In this document: positions 25,501 through 36,467 of the stretch, one piece after another
Position numbering within the stretch: the stretch's first letter is position 1
Layout of the letters: each line of letters starts with the position of its first letter
Assembly (NCBI GenBank): GCA_028564705.1
Contig: JAPXFQ010000065.1
Coordinates: forward strand, 868,001 to 932,000
Reading direction: 5' to 3'
DNA: 64,000 bases
Origin: Apricaphanius iberus
Taxonomy: Eukaryota; Chordata; Actinopteri; Cyprinodontiformes; Aphaniidae
The notes under the pieces: model-generated
Told to the model about the DNA's origin: nothing
Databases searched by the model: none
What the model saw: only the letters and a program-made list of their open reading frames with translations
Translations under genes and position numbers: made by a program

Positions 25501-28500
25501 ACAGTTTATTAATTCAACAATATGTAGCAAGGTACACAACGAGGGCCCAGGCGGGATTCGATCCCGCGACTTCCAGGTGAAGGTCAGGTGCGCTAACCAG
25601 TCAGCCACAGGGATATCCCTGTGTCCAGGCAGCCAGGGCACATGATCTATCGGAGCCATAGTGACAGGACCTCCACACTATGTATCGGATCGGGTATCGA
25701 CAGATACACAAAATCCAGCCATTGGTATCGGTATCGGGACTGAAAAAGTCGGATCGGTGAATCCCTAAATATTACAACCAAAAATATCGTGATGTACCAA
25801 CGTATTCATTTTTTTTAATCCCTATTGGAAACTGCTTACTTTATTGTCTATTGAATCCTAAACAACTACTTTTACCTTTTAAAAGCTGCACACGAACAAG
25901 AAATTCTGAAAAAAAGATAAAATAAAAATCTATAGAAAACCTTGAAATAGACCCCAAAAAAAATCTAATTGGAGGAGTAGAGCAAGGATAATGGAGGCTT
26001 GTTCTATTGAAGACAAGGTCGTACTCTTTTCATTGCGAGCAGTGCATGAAGTAAACGACCGAACCAAAAATCATGGATAGTGTAGTGATGAATAAAAGAA
26101 ATTCCTGCATTTGTTAACATGCTGGTTGGACTGTTATGTTTGTCGCCTCCGTAACAACAGACTAGGCTCCATGCAGGCGCCACAACAACCCAAGGATACA
26201 GGAGTGTAACCATCACAGAGGGGAGTTTTTTTTTTTTTTAGACTCTTTTTCTGAGATTTGAAGGTAAAGAAAGACTTTTTTTAAATGAAACTTTGTTCTT
26301 TGAACTTGGAATTAGGAAACGTATGCCATCAGCATTTATTTGCAAATACCAAGGAGAGCGCTCCTGGATTTCTTAAAGTTATTAAGCAACCGTTTAGGAA
26401 GCAGATAAACTGAGTATTGCAAAGGTAAGGCAATTTTGTTTGTATAGCACACTTTTAACACAAGGCAATTCAAGGTGCTTTACATGATTTGGTGGCAAAG
26501 AATCCAAATTCATGACAAGAGTGTGAAAATATAGAAACAATATAAACAATAAAAGAGAACATTTAGCATTTGATTACAACAATTTAGGATGAAAAAAAAA
26601 ACTAAGAAAAAACGGAGACTCATTTGATGAAAACATGAAGCGATTGATTAAAAGCAATATTAGTATCAGTTACATCAGTTGTATCAGTAAACAGATAAAA
26701 TGACCCAAAACACAAATGAATCTCAACTTATATGAAGCGGAGACTAAATAAAACAAGATACGTGTTTTTGAATGTTTCTTTTTTGTAAGATGAATGTAAG
26801 GAGGATCCAAATTAGAGCAGATGATTGACCTGCTGTGACACAAACACTCGAGTCGCTTCCAAAAAAAAAAAAAAAAAAAAAAGTTTGATCATACAGAAAG
26901 GACGAGCCTCTCTCTGAGCAGCTCTCTGCTCATTCAGGAAATCAGCTGGAATGCCGCTCATGTCCAGCAAACAGGCACCAGGGACACAAAGGAGCCGTGG
27001 GGTAGAACTCAGCAGATTATGAAGCATCGCCTGTCATTCTAAAGTCTAAAAACACCGGCATTTGGCTTCATCGCCGCTGGAGAAACTAGTCTCGGCTTTA
27101 GTCTGGTAAATTGCTCCGTCAGCTGGTTGCACAGGATGTCCGCCATCGCTGCTTCAGAAATTCAGAGTCACCAACATGACGAAATCTTTCCTAAAACACG
27201 AGGCAGCGAATACCTCATGTGGCGACTCAAGAGAGGTAGCGGAATCTGTTTGACTTTAATTTGCTAAGCTTTCTTGGCGCTTACAGAAAGAGAATATAAG
27301 AGGCAAAAAAGGATCAGCGTTAAATATTTCTCCAAAAGTAGCTTTGAACTCCTCCTCCTGCTCGAAGCAGGACTTTGTCCGGTGGAGAAAAATGGCCATA
27401 GATGTAGAAAAGCCCACTCAGTTTACTATATATAAGTATATATGTTTGTTTGGGTTTTTTTTTAGGGGGGTTAACAAACTGCTCCAATACGCTGCATTGA
27501 AAGTAAAGCGGCTCCTTACATCGGAACATAACGGCACTGGGATGGGATGCCGTATATACTTTGTAAAGTCACTAAATGGTTTAGCACCAAAGTATGTTGA
27601 TGTCCTTTTGTCGCTGTACCACTCAGGTCCTCCAACTGTAGTAGACTAAAAATCCTTAGAATCAGAACCCAACATGGAGAAGCAGCTTTCAGTTTCTATG
27701 CCCCACAAATCTGGACCAAATGTGCTGATGACTGCAAAGCTGCTGAATCGTTTGGCTCGTACAAATGAAAGAATAAAACTGTTTAGAGATGCTTTTTAGT
27801 TCTATTCATTTTTGACAATGTTTTATGCTTATGTTGTGTTTTATCTGGTTTTGTTTTTCCTAAATTGATGTTTTTATGCAAGTGCTATTTCCTTTTCTTT
27901 TTTTTACCACCAAATCATGTAAAGCATCTTGAATTGCCTTGTGTTTAAAGTGCCATATACAAATAAAACTGCCTTGCTTATACTTAGAGCTATTTCATTA
28001 TATATTGTGAACTTTAAGACCCTCATGCTTCCTATAAAGTTCATTCATCATTACAGGGATTTAATTTTTAAAGCTAAAAAAAAGGCGCTCTCTGTAGGAT
28101 TTAAAAGCTTCTTTAGCCTCTTTATCAGTGTCACTAACAGCAATAATGGTGTACTCCTTCACATATAGACGAGCCCCGCAAATAATACGGCAACTAATTA
28201 AAATACATAGAGGCCTACATGAGGGGGGGCAGCTTGTCTACATGAACAGAAAACGGTTTGAAAAATTAAAAAAAATAGCTGAAAAGCACAGTGTAGACAG
28301 GGAGAGCATAAATCACACTGATAAGAGTGTGGGCAGGTCACAGCCGGAGGCATTAATAACACACACACACATATATATATATATATAATACACACGCAGG
28401 AGCAGGGGTGGCAGTTCTGCACCCATGATCACAACAAAACAACCAACAGCACTGGCCCTTCCTGGTTACAGCGGGCCCCCGCGCTCCCTCTCTCTCTCTC

Positions 28501-31500
28501 ACACACACACAAAGAAGAAGAACGGGCCCCGTCGTGGGAGATGATTTATTTTGCGCCGAGTGCCGGACTTGTCATGCAACAAGTTAAGAGCTGGGGGCAG
28601 CAAGGAAAGCCACGACATGAGGTGGAGCAGAGAGAAAAACAAATCTCATTCCATGCCAGCCGGGCTGCCCGAGCTCATGTTGGGGTTTTTTTCTTTAGAA
28701 GGAGAGAGAGGAAGAGTGGGAAGGTCTGAGCAATAGGTAGAAGTGGGAAGGAAGAAAGGAAAAAGAAAAAAAGAGAAAGATCTCCACAGGAAATGTGGGG
28801 TTGTTGGGTGAGGAGGAAATGCAGAGGAGAGCAGGCGATGTAGAGGGAAGGGGGTGTCTGTGTCAGACAGGTGTGGCGACAACAACGAGGGAGGTGGGGA
28901 GGAAGACGGCGGGGGTTCCAAGCTTTGGCCCCATCTCTCTGCCATCTAATAGCTTTTCATCCCATCAGTGAGAGCAGACACGCTCTCAGCCATCTTAACT
29001 CTTGGCAATCTCTCCATCGCACACTTAGAAGCCGTCCTTCTGGGAACAGATTTTTTTTTTTTTTTCGGGGGGGTTGTGATCGACCGAAAACATCTGCAGT
29101 GAGGTCAAACACAAATTCAAGTTGGGAGAAACTCCTGAGTCCACAGGAATTCTTCAAAGGCAGGAGGTGGAAGTGAAGAGGCTTCCGTGGTAAGACACAA
29201 AAAAAAGAGGAAGGAAGGAGTGGCGGAGGGGGGTTTCAGTGGATTCAGCTTCCTGGTGCCGAGTGAACGCCACCAGCAAATCCCAGAAAGCTCAGAGTTT
29301 GTGCAAACCTGCATGTACTCTCACACAAAAAAAAACAACAGTCCAGCTCTCACCAGCATCATCATTTAATGCTACACTCTCTCTAACAGAAACAGATTTA
29401 TCGATCTAGCTCACTAGCGGCTAACCCTGAGCGCTCACCTCATGTGGAGAGAGCCCCACCCCCGGATTGATATGTTGGCGGCATATTATAAATCAACGAG
29501 CTTAAAATTGAATTGAGCAAAATCAATCGCGTTTCTTATCTCCCGTTGGCTCTGCCTTTAATTCTCATCATAAATCTTCTCTGGCTCGCTAATATTCCTG
29601 ACACAACGGGGCACAGATTAGGAGAAAAGTGCAGAAAGAAGAGACAATCCTTTAATGCCCCCCCCAAAATCCCCTTTTTGTTTGTCATCCAGCGCTTGAG
29701 TTTAGTAGAACCCCCGCGCCAGGAGTAGGGCGTACGGTACAAGGCGGAGAAATGGCTTTTATGGGGTATTAGTCGTCCGTCGGGCTGAGCCCAACGCCGA
29801 CTTGGAGGGACGTGTGTGTGTGTGTGTGTGTGTGTCGTGTCTGGCGTTCAGACCGCCGTCAGGGGAACCGAGCGGAAGTAGAGTGCTGCGAGCGGGCCGC
29901 AAACGCCTGCCGGCTCTGCTGATCGTTGGCCGCCGCTTCGTTTCCATCCCATCAATGGCACTTGAAGGAATTGAGAGGACACCTGGGCAGAAGTGGCTCG
30001 CAGGAGCGCGAAAATCAAATTAGAAACGAGCTTTGTGCAATTCAAAATATACTGTCATTCAGATATAAGGCAGTTTTTTTTCCTGTGCTCTGTATGCAAG
30101 GCGGGTGCGTTTCGATAACTTGGACCATCAGAAAATGTATCATACACCTCATTCACACTGTGTTCATTTTTGTATACATTCAAACACTGAAAATTCAGCT
30201 CTCTAGTTAACATTTTTAACAAACTATGAAGTTTAGGACACACGTGGTATAAAATTGTAACATTTTGAAGATGCTTCACGATGAGGTCATCTCTAAAGAA
30301 CGACACTGGTTGTTCAGAGAATATCCAAGGATGTTGATGGAAAGTTTAGGGAAAGGGACCTAGGGATAGACCGACATATCGATCCAGCCGGTATATATGC
30401 TGCTTCCTTGTTTCTGCTGTGTGCAATAATGTAATTATTTTATTTATGCCTAAATACTTATTTTTTTATTTTTAAATACAGTTTTTGCCGCATTGAATTC
30501 TTTCTCAAATGTTTTTATATTTGTTAAATATTGTTCATCTACTTGTTCTTACTTTTTCTACCTCATCTGTGTTTACCATTTACGAAATATTGTTTTAAAC
30601 TTCAATAAATGTTAAATTGGGACCTGTAGCATTTTTTGTTATGTTTATGTAAATTGAGAGAGCAGAATCAATATCGGCTCCAAATATTGGCTGGAGAAAA
30701 TCTGCAGCCCGTATCAGTCTTCGGCTAAGGCTGATAAAAAAAAAACATATCGGTCCACGCCTAGTCCTGACTGTGCCCGATTGGTCAGCTAACACAGCTG
30801 ATGTGAACCACTACAGAGAATAAATGATTTGTGCTTACTGAACAACCTCAGCTGCGCCAGGGCTGTCTGCCTCTGTACCATGCTGAATAGATGTAATAAT
30901 TCCTGCAAAAGAATTCCTGACTAGAGCTCGGTAATGATTCAAATTTCAAGAATCGTTTGGATTCTGATTCTCCAGAGTTAGAATCGATTATCACAATCCA
31001 ATCTGATCAAAATAAATCCTTTCCAATTCGATACTGATATAGGTCAGTGCTGTTAAAAACGTTTGGGTTTTTTTTTAGCTCTTACCTTAATTATATGGCT
31101 GGGATTCTATGACCAAGATGGCGGCGAGTGAACAACGAAAGGCTCAGTGTCTGTCTAGACTCTGCTATTTAGCTGTTTTTTTTATTTTTGTCTACTCATG
31201 ACTGGATTTTTTCATCCAGAATTGCTGTGCATTGCTGACCTACAGAAGACAGGAGCTTCTGGACATTTATCGCCCATCATCCCAGAGATGTCCAGAACAC
31301 CGGAGGCTGCCCGCTCTTCCCAGCCGGGCGGAACATGGCAGCAACGCCTTCCGGGTCAGGGGATGCGCAGACCTACAGTACAGCTAGCGCTGAGCTAGAG
31401 AGGAGCATCAAAAATGCCAACCATTAGAGACCACAGGACCATCAAGCCCTCCCCTTGGTTCTTCTTCCCATTCACAGCGTGGACACCGCAACGAAGACGA

Positions 31501-34500
31501 TTTGTTGTGTGAGAAAAAGAGCGTTATTTGGAAATGAGGGGCGAACCTCTCAAAAAATCTGGACGAAACCTTTGAGCGTGGGCACAAATAGGTGTTCAGA
31601 ATGGCCGAGGACACTAAACATAAATTTGATGTATTTAAACCCACTTAAGGAAAATAAAGTCAGCATATTGGGGAGTCCATTACAACAGCCGTGCATTAAT
31701 GTAGATTTAAAGTCATCCAGGACAAGGTAGTCTTGCGAGTTTAAACTGGGTATGGAGAGATAGCACGTTTTTTCAAACTGTTAAGATACCGATACTTGGA
31801 TCTGAGTACTTGCCGATACCGAGTACCAATGTCGATACTTCTACCACACCCAAAAAAAATGCAGTGACTTGGAAGACAGGTTTTATTTCATCTTCTCCTT
31901 GTAACAACAAATGAAGGTGAGTTAGATAAAAAAGAAACCATTATTAAAAACGAAAATTTCAAGTGAAAAATAAACATTTTCTGTGAAATTATCACAGAGT
32001 TTTCACATTTTAAAAAATTGGTACATTGTATCCGTTAACTAACCAATACGAGTACATTAAAAGAGTATTGGCGCCGATACCAACGTGGGTATCGGTACAT
32101 CCCTAGTTTAAATGAAGGCGATATTTCTTTTTTCTTGAAAACGTTCCGTTTCTCATTCAGAGAGACAAAACTCTCGAGGCCTGATGTCAGTCTTTTAGGA
32201 CATTGACATGTGTGAGTGAGCATGGTGGTCTACAGGGCTGACTGGGCCACAGCCAGAAGGAAATGGGACGACATTCCAGCGCTCATTATTCCAGCATTTA
32301 GCAACGGGAGAGTACCGACTTTGTGTGTTTTAATGCCAGACGGCGAGGAAACAATAGCAGGTTTTTCATAAAGCCTGCGCAAATATCTTGCTTCATTACA
32401 TCAGAGGGTAAGGAACCTACACACACATAGTTCACTGTTTGAACTCAGTTACAGAATTAAGTTCCCTTTTCTATATCATTCTATTTCTAGGAGCACCTGT
32501 GTTATACAGTAGATCCTTTTAGTATAACTGCTAGACCTTTCACTTTAACCTAGATTTTAAACAGCTTAGATCATTCATGATGGGTTTCTTTTTCTTTTTA
32601 AAAAAAAGCAAGCCCCAAGTAAGCAGAGGAAGCCACAAATATCGATTCTGGATTTAAAAGGCATGGGTTGGATTGTGAGCAAATGCTTTCCCAATGGGAA
32701 GTGAGTGATCTGCTGTATCCGCGGTGTGTGATCTGTGTCACATTATTGTGTGACATATTCCTGACAAGACTGAGCTGAAGGGCCTTAGGCATGTGTAAAA
32801 GCCTCAGGGGAAAAGTGTAGTTGTCTGCCACAGTGTCTTTTTCATTCTTATTTAGGCTTTGAAACAAAAAAAGAAAGAAAGAAAGAGACTGGCTGCGTCA
32901 CAAGAAAGGCTAAGATTAAACTCTTTATGAGAGACACACTCTTTTATTACACCTTAGAGCTTTTCACATTCATGCTGCTAAAAATACTCCCCACAATGTG
33001 CCCCGACTTTATTCCTCATGCACAGCACGTAAACGCCAGGAGGCGCCTGACGTACGAAGCGCGTCAGAACGACTGGAGCGCGGCTCTTACTCCAGGTTTT
33101 GGTCAAAACGGAAACGTGCTTGATCTCACTGGGTGTTCAATGGAAATCTGTTGCTTTGTTGAAATCCAATTCTGTGACGACACGAGGCGCTGAAGCCTCT
33201 TCAAAAGCCAAAAACTGGTGCAGTCTTCTACATGCAATCCTGGAGCTAAACCTCTGACAGGAGGGTCATGATGCAACGCAGCAGCAACTAAGGCTCTCAG
33301 GTGAGAGGACGTCCATACTGCTGCCTGAAAGAAAAAAAAAAAGAGCCTACCAACAACAGTTAGACGAACAAACTGATCCGGAGTATTTCCAGGGCATCAT
33401 AGAGACACAGACGGGCAAACAACCATGACCCTATGCTGTCTAGGGATGTGAATCTGACAACAACTCACGATTCGACTCAGAATTGATTCTCGATTCACAA
33501 TCGATACTATTAGTTAAAAAAATGTGCCAATTTGAATGGGTGAGACAATATGCTTTTCTCCCGATTCAATTCCTTTATGATTTTTTTGTAAGTGCCGATT
33601 AAATTTCAGTTGAGATTCTTCAATATTGCAGATGTTTTATTCACTACAGTATTGAAAGGATATATAATTTTCTGAATGTTGTACTTCCCACATCTTTAAC
33701 CTTTACAACAGAATGAATGAAAAGTGAAGACTTCCTAAAGCAAACTGCTACACACTTAAATATACTTCGTAATAAAGTGAACTTAAACTTTTTTTCCAAG
33801 CCTGGGCTGCATGTAAAAAAATATATATTTATATAACTATATTCGAACCCAGGACAATCCACCTGAAAAACAACAGTGCTACAATCCGTTCCAACGTGTA
33901 GCCATATTTATCAAGGAATCTGACCAGGAAAATCTCAGCAGTTGACGCATTAAATATTTAACTGAATTTTTTAGATGTAAAAAGTACAGCCAGTACCACA
34001 AGGACAACTTCAAGAAAACATCTAAACACAAAGCTGCAGCATACAGGTCAGGCTGAAGCACACCTGCAGCCTATGAAGAATAAGCTGCTTAGTGTCCAAA
34101 TGCACTTTAGGGTCCACTGTGAGGGAGGATCCAAGTGCATCCTAATGAGACAAGTTTGTCCTCTACTGTTTGCACAGAGGTACTACACTATGCAAAGGAT
34201 CAACGCTGACCATTTCAGAGATTGGATTTAGCTCCATCACTGGGAAGAGATTCAAGTGGACACACAAATCAATCAGGCGTCGGAATCTGGCTGTTTTCCC
34301 CTCATAAGCTGTTCAAATAAAACTGGAATCCTGCTCAGTGACTGCATAAAAGCTGCTTTACCAACAGTTTTTCAGTCAATAAAAGCATCATGTGTTCTGA
34401 TGCAAACTTTTAAATTGAATAAAAATCAGATAAACGGCAATGATATTTGAGCTGATGCAGAAATAAGGGATAATAACGGGATAATCAACTACTATATTTA

Positions 34501-35439
34501 TCAAATAATCTGCATTAGGGACTAAATAGTCCTTTAAATGGAAAAGAGACTGGTAAAAAGAGGAATTGGAGGGACCAGACCTCAAGGGACAGCAGAAGTT
34601 TTTAAATCATGCATTAAAAGGCAGACTGATGCAGGTCTAGTGTGAGAATATGCAATCAGAGAAATGATCATTTTAGTTTAAAACTGCAACACAATGCAGC
34701 AAGTTTGAGAGGAAGACTGACAACAAGAAAAACAAAAACCAACTCACAACTAAAGAGAAACTCAATATCACATCCTGGGGTAGAACTGAGTAGTGAACCA
34801 AAGTTTAATGCGTGGATAATTTCCATGAGGCTGAAACTGTTCTAAAAAAAATAAATAAATAAAAACCTGCCTAAAGTAGATTACATGCAATATACTGAGA
34901 AACTGAATCCATTAACACTAGTTAACGATAAGGAAAACTGTGCTGATATTTATAACCGATATATATTTTCTTTTTTTTTTTTTGCTGTTTTATAGCTGAG
35001 GCAACGTTAGTTTAGTGCGTTCGAGTTTTTTTTGTTGTTTTTTTGGGGGGGGGGGGGGGTGTCAAGAATGTTAGAAAATGTTAAATATACATCTGTAAAT
35101 ACATACATACATCGGTTGTCGGCCGTAACTGTAATATTAAAAGCTGACATTTTTACCAGCCAACATTTTCACATTGGTGTATCACTATTTACAGTGTAGG
35201 AATATCCATCAGAAAACACGAGCTATCGCTGATTGATACGTAGAAATGCACAGAATCCAATGTGTGGCCAATTAACTGGTGCATTTCTAGGTCTCACAAA
35301 TGTGTAATATCGTACTAAATGTTTCTGATTCCATGGGCCATTATTTTAAAGTCCAGATGCTTCTTAGTAATGGGCAAATCAATTCCAATTTTGGACAACC
35401 CAATACAATTTTATTAGTAAAATCCTTATAAAATCAGTG

Positions 35440-35490
<51 letters not shown>

Positions 35491-36467
35491 ATTATATCAT
35501 TAGATATAAAATCAGTGTATATTTAAACAGTCCTTAATATCATCATTATGTAAAGTTGTTCAGAATTATTAAATTTTAAGACGCACTTTTGGAATGTGGA
35601 TGCTGATTTTAACGGTGTTTTATAGTTTTATCGATACTTTCTACCAAAACCGGACCTTTAAGGATATCCATCAGCTTGATGTGGCCCCAAAATGGAAATT
35701 AGTTTGACAACGAAGCAGTTCTTTACTCAGCCATGCGAAATGTTGACGCAATAGAAGCAAAGCTTTTTTTATTAGTATTATTATTATTATTTCATAAACG
35801 CTTTATCAATCGAAACTACACCAAATAAACTCCAAGTCGCACTGCAACCAACTCTTGAAGCATTTTTTATATATTAATATATTAAAAAAGAAAACTTCGA
35901 TCGTTTAAGTTATGTATTTTCAAAATCGAACCATGTGGACTGGATAAGAGAACAATAACACAATATAGATGTTAAATCAATGACATACTCGGTTAGTAGC
36001 AAAAGATTCTGATCTGTTGCCCTTGTACGGATCATAATTATCATGCGGTGGTTGTAAATAGGGAGGTCCTGGTTTCCAAATTAAACGTACCTGTAGAACG
36101 CTATACTGAAGTACAGCTAAAACAAGCTACAATTATATTTTACGTCAACTGGCTGAGACAATGTATGTATATATATATGATTTACGTGCTAAAAAAGACA
36201 AGTAGAGTTAAAAGATAACCGTTAAATGTAATAAGAGGTACTGCTCCTCATCTCCCCCGCCATGATGATGCTAACAACTTAGCAACCTGGCTAACATCGG
36301 TTTAGTTGCTGGACATCATCGATCGTCTGCTTACGGCCAAAAAAGGAGAACATCTTGATCCTTACCAGTCCTTCAATCTGGATCTGTTTGACCGGAGAGT
36401 CCAGAGTACCGCCTGTAGAAGCCATCGGTGTGCTGGATGCTGAACTGGAATCCTTACGGGTAGCCAT
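22437..36467 (-). CDS. eif3h: eif3h (eukaryotic translation initiation factor 3 subunit H), 5' part: exons 1-2 only
   Basis: eIF3h is an MPN-domain (JAMM-like, non-catalytic) subunit of the eIF3 complex. It acts in the cytosol in 43S pre-initiation complex assembly. Two exons are visible on the minus strand: 36467-36366 (34 codons, ATG start) and 22593-22437 (52 codons plus one base). They join in phase 0 across IEGL|VVLK. The product matches vertebrate eIF3h almost residue for residue from that junction on, including [25 protein letters not shown] and EDDADFDE. The next exon should begin with the two bases completing a Val codon and encode a QYQMEMM-like start. I found no such exon between 1 and 22436, so the rest of the roughly 350-residue protein probably lies beyond the left edge. 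The a/b teleost paralogue cannot be assigned. Identity is certain; completeness is partial. Confidence 0.95.
23920..24944. mobile_element. Non-autonomous hAT-like element (outer), interrupted by another element
   Basis: The left end TGTTGGGCAAGTTAC and the reverse complement of the right end, TGTTGGGAGGAACTTGTTAC, form terminal inverted repeats. Sub-terminal GTTAC-type motifs (ACTAGTTAC, GTAACTTGAGTTACTG) recur inside. It is interrupted by the element at 24083-24428. No transposase remnant and no clear target-site duplication were seen, so class assignment is tentative. Confidence 0.55.
24083..24428. mobile_element. Non-autonomous hAT-like element inserted in the outer one
   Basis: The left end AGGGATGCCACGATACC and the right end, which reads GATCGGGATGCCGACAGT on the other strand, are inverted repeats. 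ATTTTAT flanks both sides, a near-perfect 8-bp duplication typical of hAT insertions. Internal text (ATACTTGGATCTGA, AGACAGGTTTTATTT, AATAAACATTTTCTGTGAAATTAT) is shared with the copy at 31783-32105. Confidence 0.65.
25459..25494. repeat. Perfect 12-bp inverted repeat with 12-nt loop
   Basis: TCTGGTGCCTTT (25459-25470) and AAAGGCACCAGA (25483-25494) are exact reverse complements separated by 12 nt. A stable stem-loop in DNA or RNA on either strand. It lies about 50 nt downstream (minus strand) of the tRNA-derived segment. Confidence 0.85.
25544..25617 (-). other. tRNA-derived segment (pseudo-tRNA or SINE head)
   Basis: On the minus strand an A-box-like TGGCTGACTGGTTAGCGC and a T-arm with a perfect 5-bp stem GCGGG/CCCGC around ATCGAAT sit at tRNA-like spacing. 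T54 is replaced by A. Only about four of seven acceptor pairs form, and the anticodon stem is broken with no U33, so it is not a functional tRNA. The following sequence (through the hairpin to A-rich text near 25380-25440) could be the body and tail of a tRNA-derived SINE inserted in, or captured by, the hAT-like element. Confidence 0.6.
26424..26600 (-). repeat. LINE 3' tail fragment (minus strand)
   Basis: The reverse complement matches the tail of the plus-strand fragment at 27560-27982: AAATCATGTAAAGCA, TTGAATTGCCTTGTG, and an AAAGTGC-type ending in a short A/T tract. A solo 3' end of an L2-like retroposon. Confidence 0.6.
27560..27982 (+). repeat. L2-like LINE 3' fragment
   Basis: A degraded reverse-transcriptase C-terminus: [16 protein letters not shown] is the typical fish L2 ALNGLAPxYLxDLL block, followed after stops by a degraded RAFSxxAPxLWN-like region. 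A 3' untranslated tail follows (TGTAAAGCATCTTGAATTGCC, AAAGTGCCATATACAAATAAAACTGCC). The rest of the LINE is missing (5' truncation). A dead fragment. Confidence 0.6.
28362..28387. repeat. (AC)n(AT)n compound microsatellite
   Basis: An AC run passing directly into an AT run. A related CT/CA-rich stretch follows at 28490-28511. Confidence 0.85.
29812..29834. repeat. (GT)n microsatellite
   Basis: About eleven GT units in a locally GC-rich part of eif3h intron 1. Confidence 0.85.
30361..30768. mobile_element. Non-autonomous hAT-like element
   Basis: The left end TAGGGATAGACCGACATATC pairs with the right end, read on the other strand, TAGGCGTGGACCGATATG. Repeated CGATATATCGG-type motifs lie near both ends and an AT-rich non-coding core lies between. 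No duplicated target was seen. Confidence 0.6.
30925..31060. repeat. AATCGATT-type repeat fragment
   Basis: Text with TTCAAGAATCGTTTGG, ATTCTGATTCTCCAGAGTTAGAATCG and CAATCC(A/G)ATCTGATC closely parallels 40950-41110. The two are related dispersed fragments, this one in eif3h intron 1 and the other in a rad21 intron. Confidence 0.5.
31110..31400 (+). repeat. Possible 5' end of a non-LTR retroposon
   Basis: It starts with a CCAAGATGGCGGCG YY1-type motif, the usual internal promoter signature of LINE 5' ends. A short open frame follows ([18 protein letters not shown]...), then GC-richer text. No reverse transcriptase follows, so it would be a 5' stub. Low confidence. Confidence 0.3.
31783..32105. 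mobile_element. Second copy of the ATACTTGGATCTGA element
   Basis: The same element family as 24083-24428: GATACCGATACTTGGATCTGAG at the left, AGACAGGTTTTATTTCATC, AATAAACATTTTCTGTGAAATTATC, ACCAATACGAGTACATTA, and a right end GGTATCGGTACATCCCTAG. The left terminus is degraded. Confidence 0.6.
33441..33620. repeat. GATTCGA/AATCGATT repeat fragment
   Basis: It begins TAGGGATGTGAATC and continues with several alternating GATTC/GAATC motifs (CACGATTCGACTCAGAATTG, TCTCGATTCACAATCGATAC). This is the end of another element of the TAGGG(A/G)TGTG type, related to 57461. The right end was not found. Confidence 0.5.
35444..35489. repeat. (TA)n microsatellite
   Basis: About 22 TA units, the longest dinucleotide run in the window. 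Confidence 0.9.
36366..36467 (-). CDS. eif3h: eif3h coding exon 1
   Basis: This exon encodes 34 residues from [12 protein letters not shown] to VKQIQIEGL. It is a Ser/Thr-rich, poorly conserved N-terminal extension followed by the conserved start of the MPN domain. The ATG at 36467 was chosen because the Met-Ala-(Ser/Thr)-Arg-Lys beginning agrees with vertebrate eIF3h. An in-frame ATG 40 codons upstream would add sequence unlike the family. The donor reads CTG|GTAAGG at the left edge and is phase 0. Confidence 0.93.

Larger units (their letters stand above)
25228..25767. mobile_element. 540-bp non-autonomous hAT-like element with perfect 8-bp TSD
   Basis: It begins TAGGGATGCACCGATACC and ends, read on the other strand, TAGGGATTCACCGATCC. 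It is flanked by the identical 8-mer AATATTAC at 25220-25227 and 25768-25775. An 8-bp duplication and A/G-rich short terminal repeats are hallmarks of hAT elements. The ends are rich in GGTATCGGTATC palindromes. Unusually, the interior carries a tRNA-derived segment (25544-25617) and a perfect hairpin (25459-25494). No transposase is present, so mobilisation would have been in trans. Confidence 0.8.
24950..25824. mobile_element. Non-autonomous element split by a nested insertion
   Basis: The segments 24950-25227 and 25768-25824 together match a second copy at 55847-56217: ATATATTGC(GA/AA)T, TTTAACTGTAGAAAA, CATCCAGTTTT, TAGATCTAGTTGATCCACTGGAA, CAATACATTGCTT, then AATATCGTGATGTACC...ATCCCTA at the right. 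The left terminus has fused with the previous element. The insertion at 25228-25767 separates the two parts. Confidence 0.65.
22594..36365 (-). other. eif3h: eif3h intron 1 (13.8 kb), transposon-rich
   Basis: The span between the exon 2 acceptor and the exon 1 donor. It holds a cluster of nested non-autonomous hAT-like elements (23920-25824, 30361-30768, 31783-32105, 33441-33620), an inverted pair of LINE tails (26424, 27560), a tRNA-derived segment (25544) and several microsatellites. No internal exon was recognised. The 28.4-30.0 kb stretch is less repeat-like than its surroundings. Confidence 0.75.

Noticed and set aside
25544..25617. Functional tRNA gene
   Set aside because: The T-arm is good but the acceptor and anticodon stems do not form and U33 is missing; listed instead as tRNA-derived.
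28646..28945. 99-codon minus-strand frame rich in Ser/Pro
   Set aside because: A purine-rich (GGA/GAA) intron stretch read on the opposite strand; compositional artefact.
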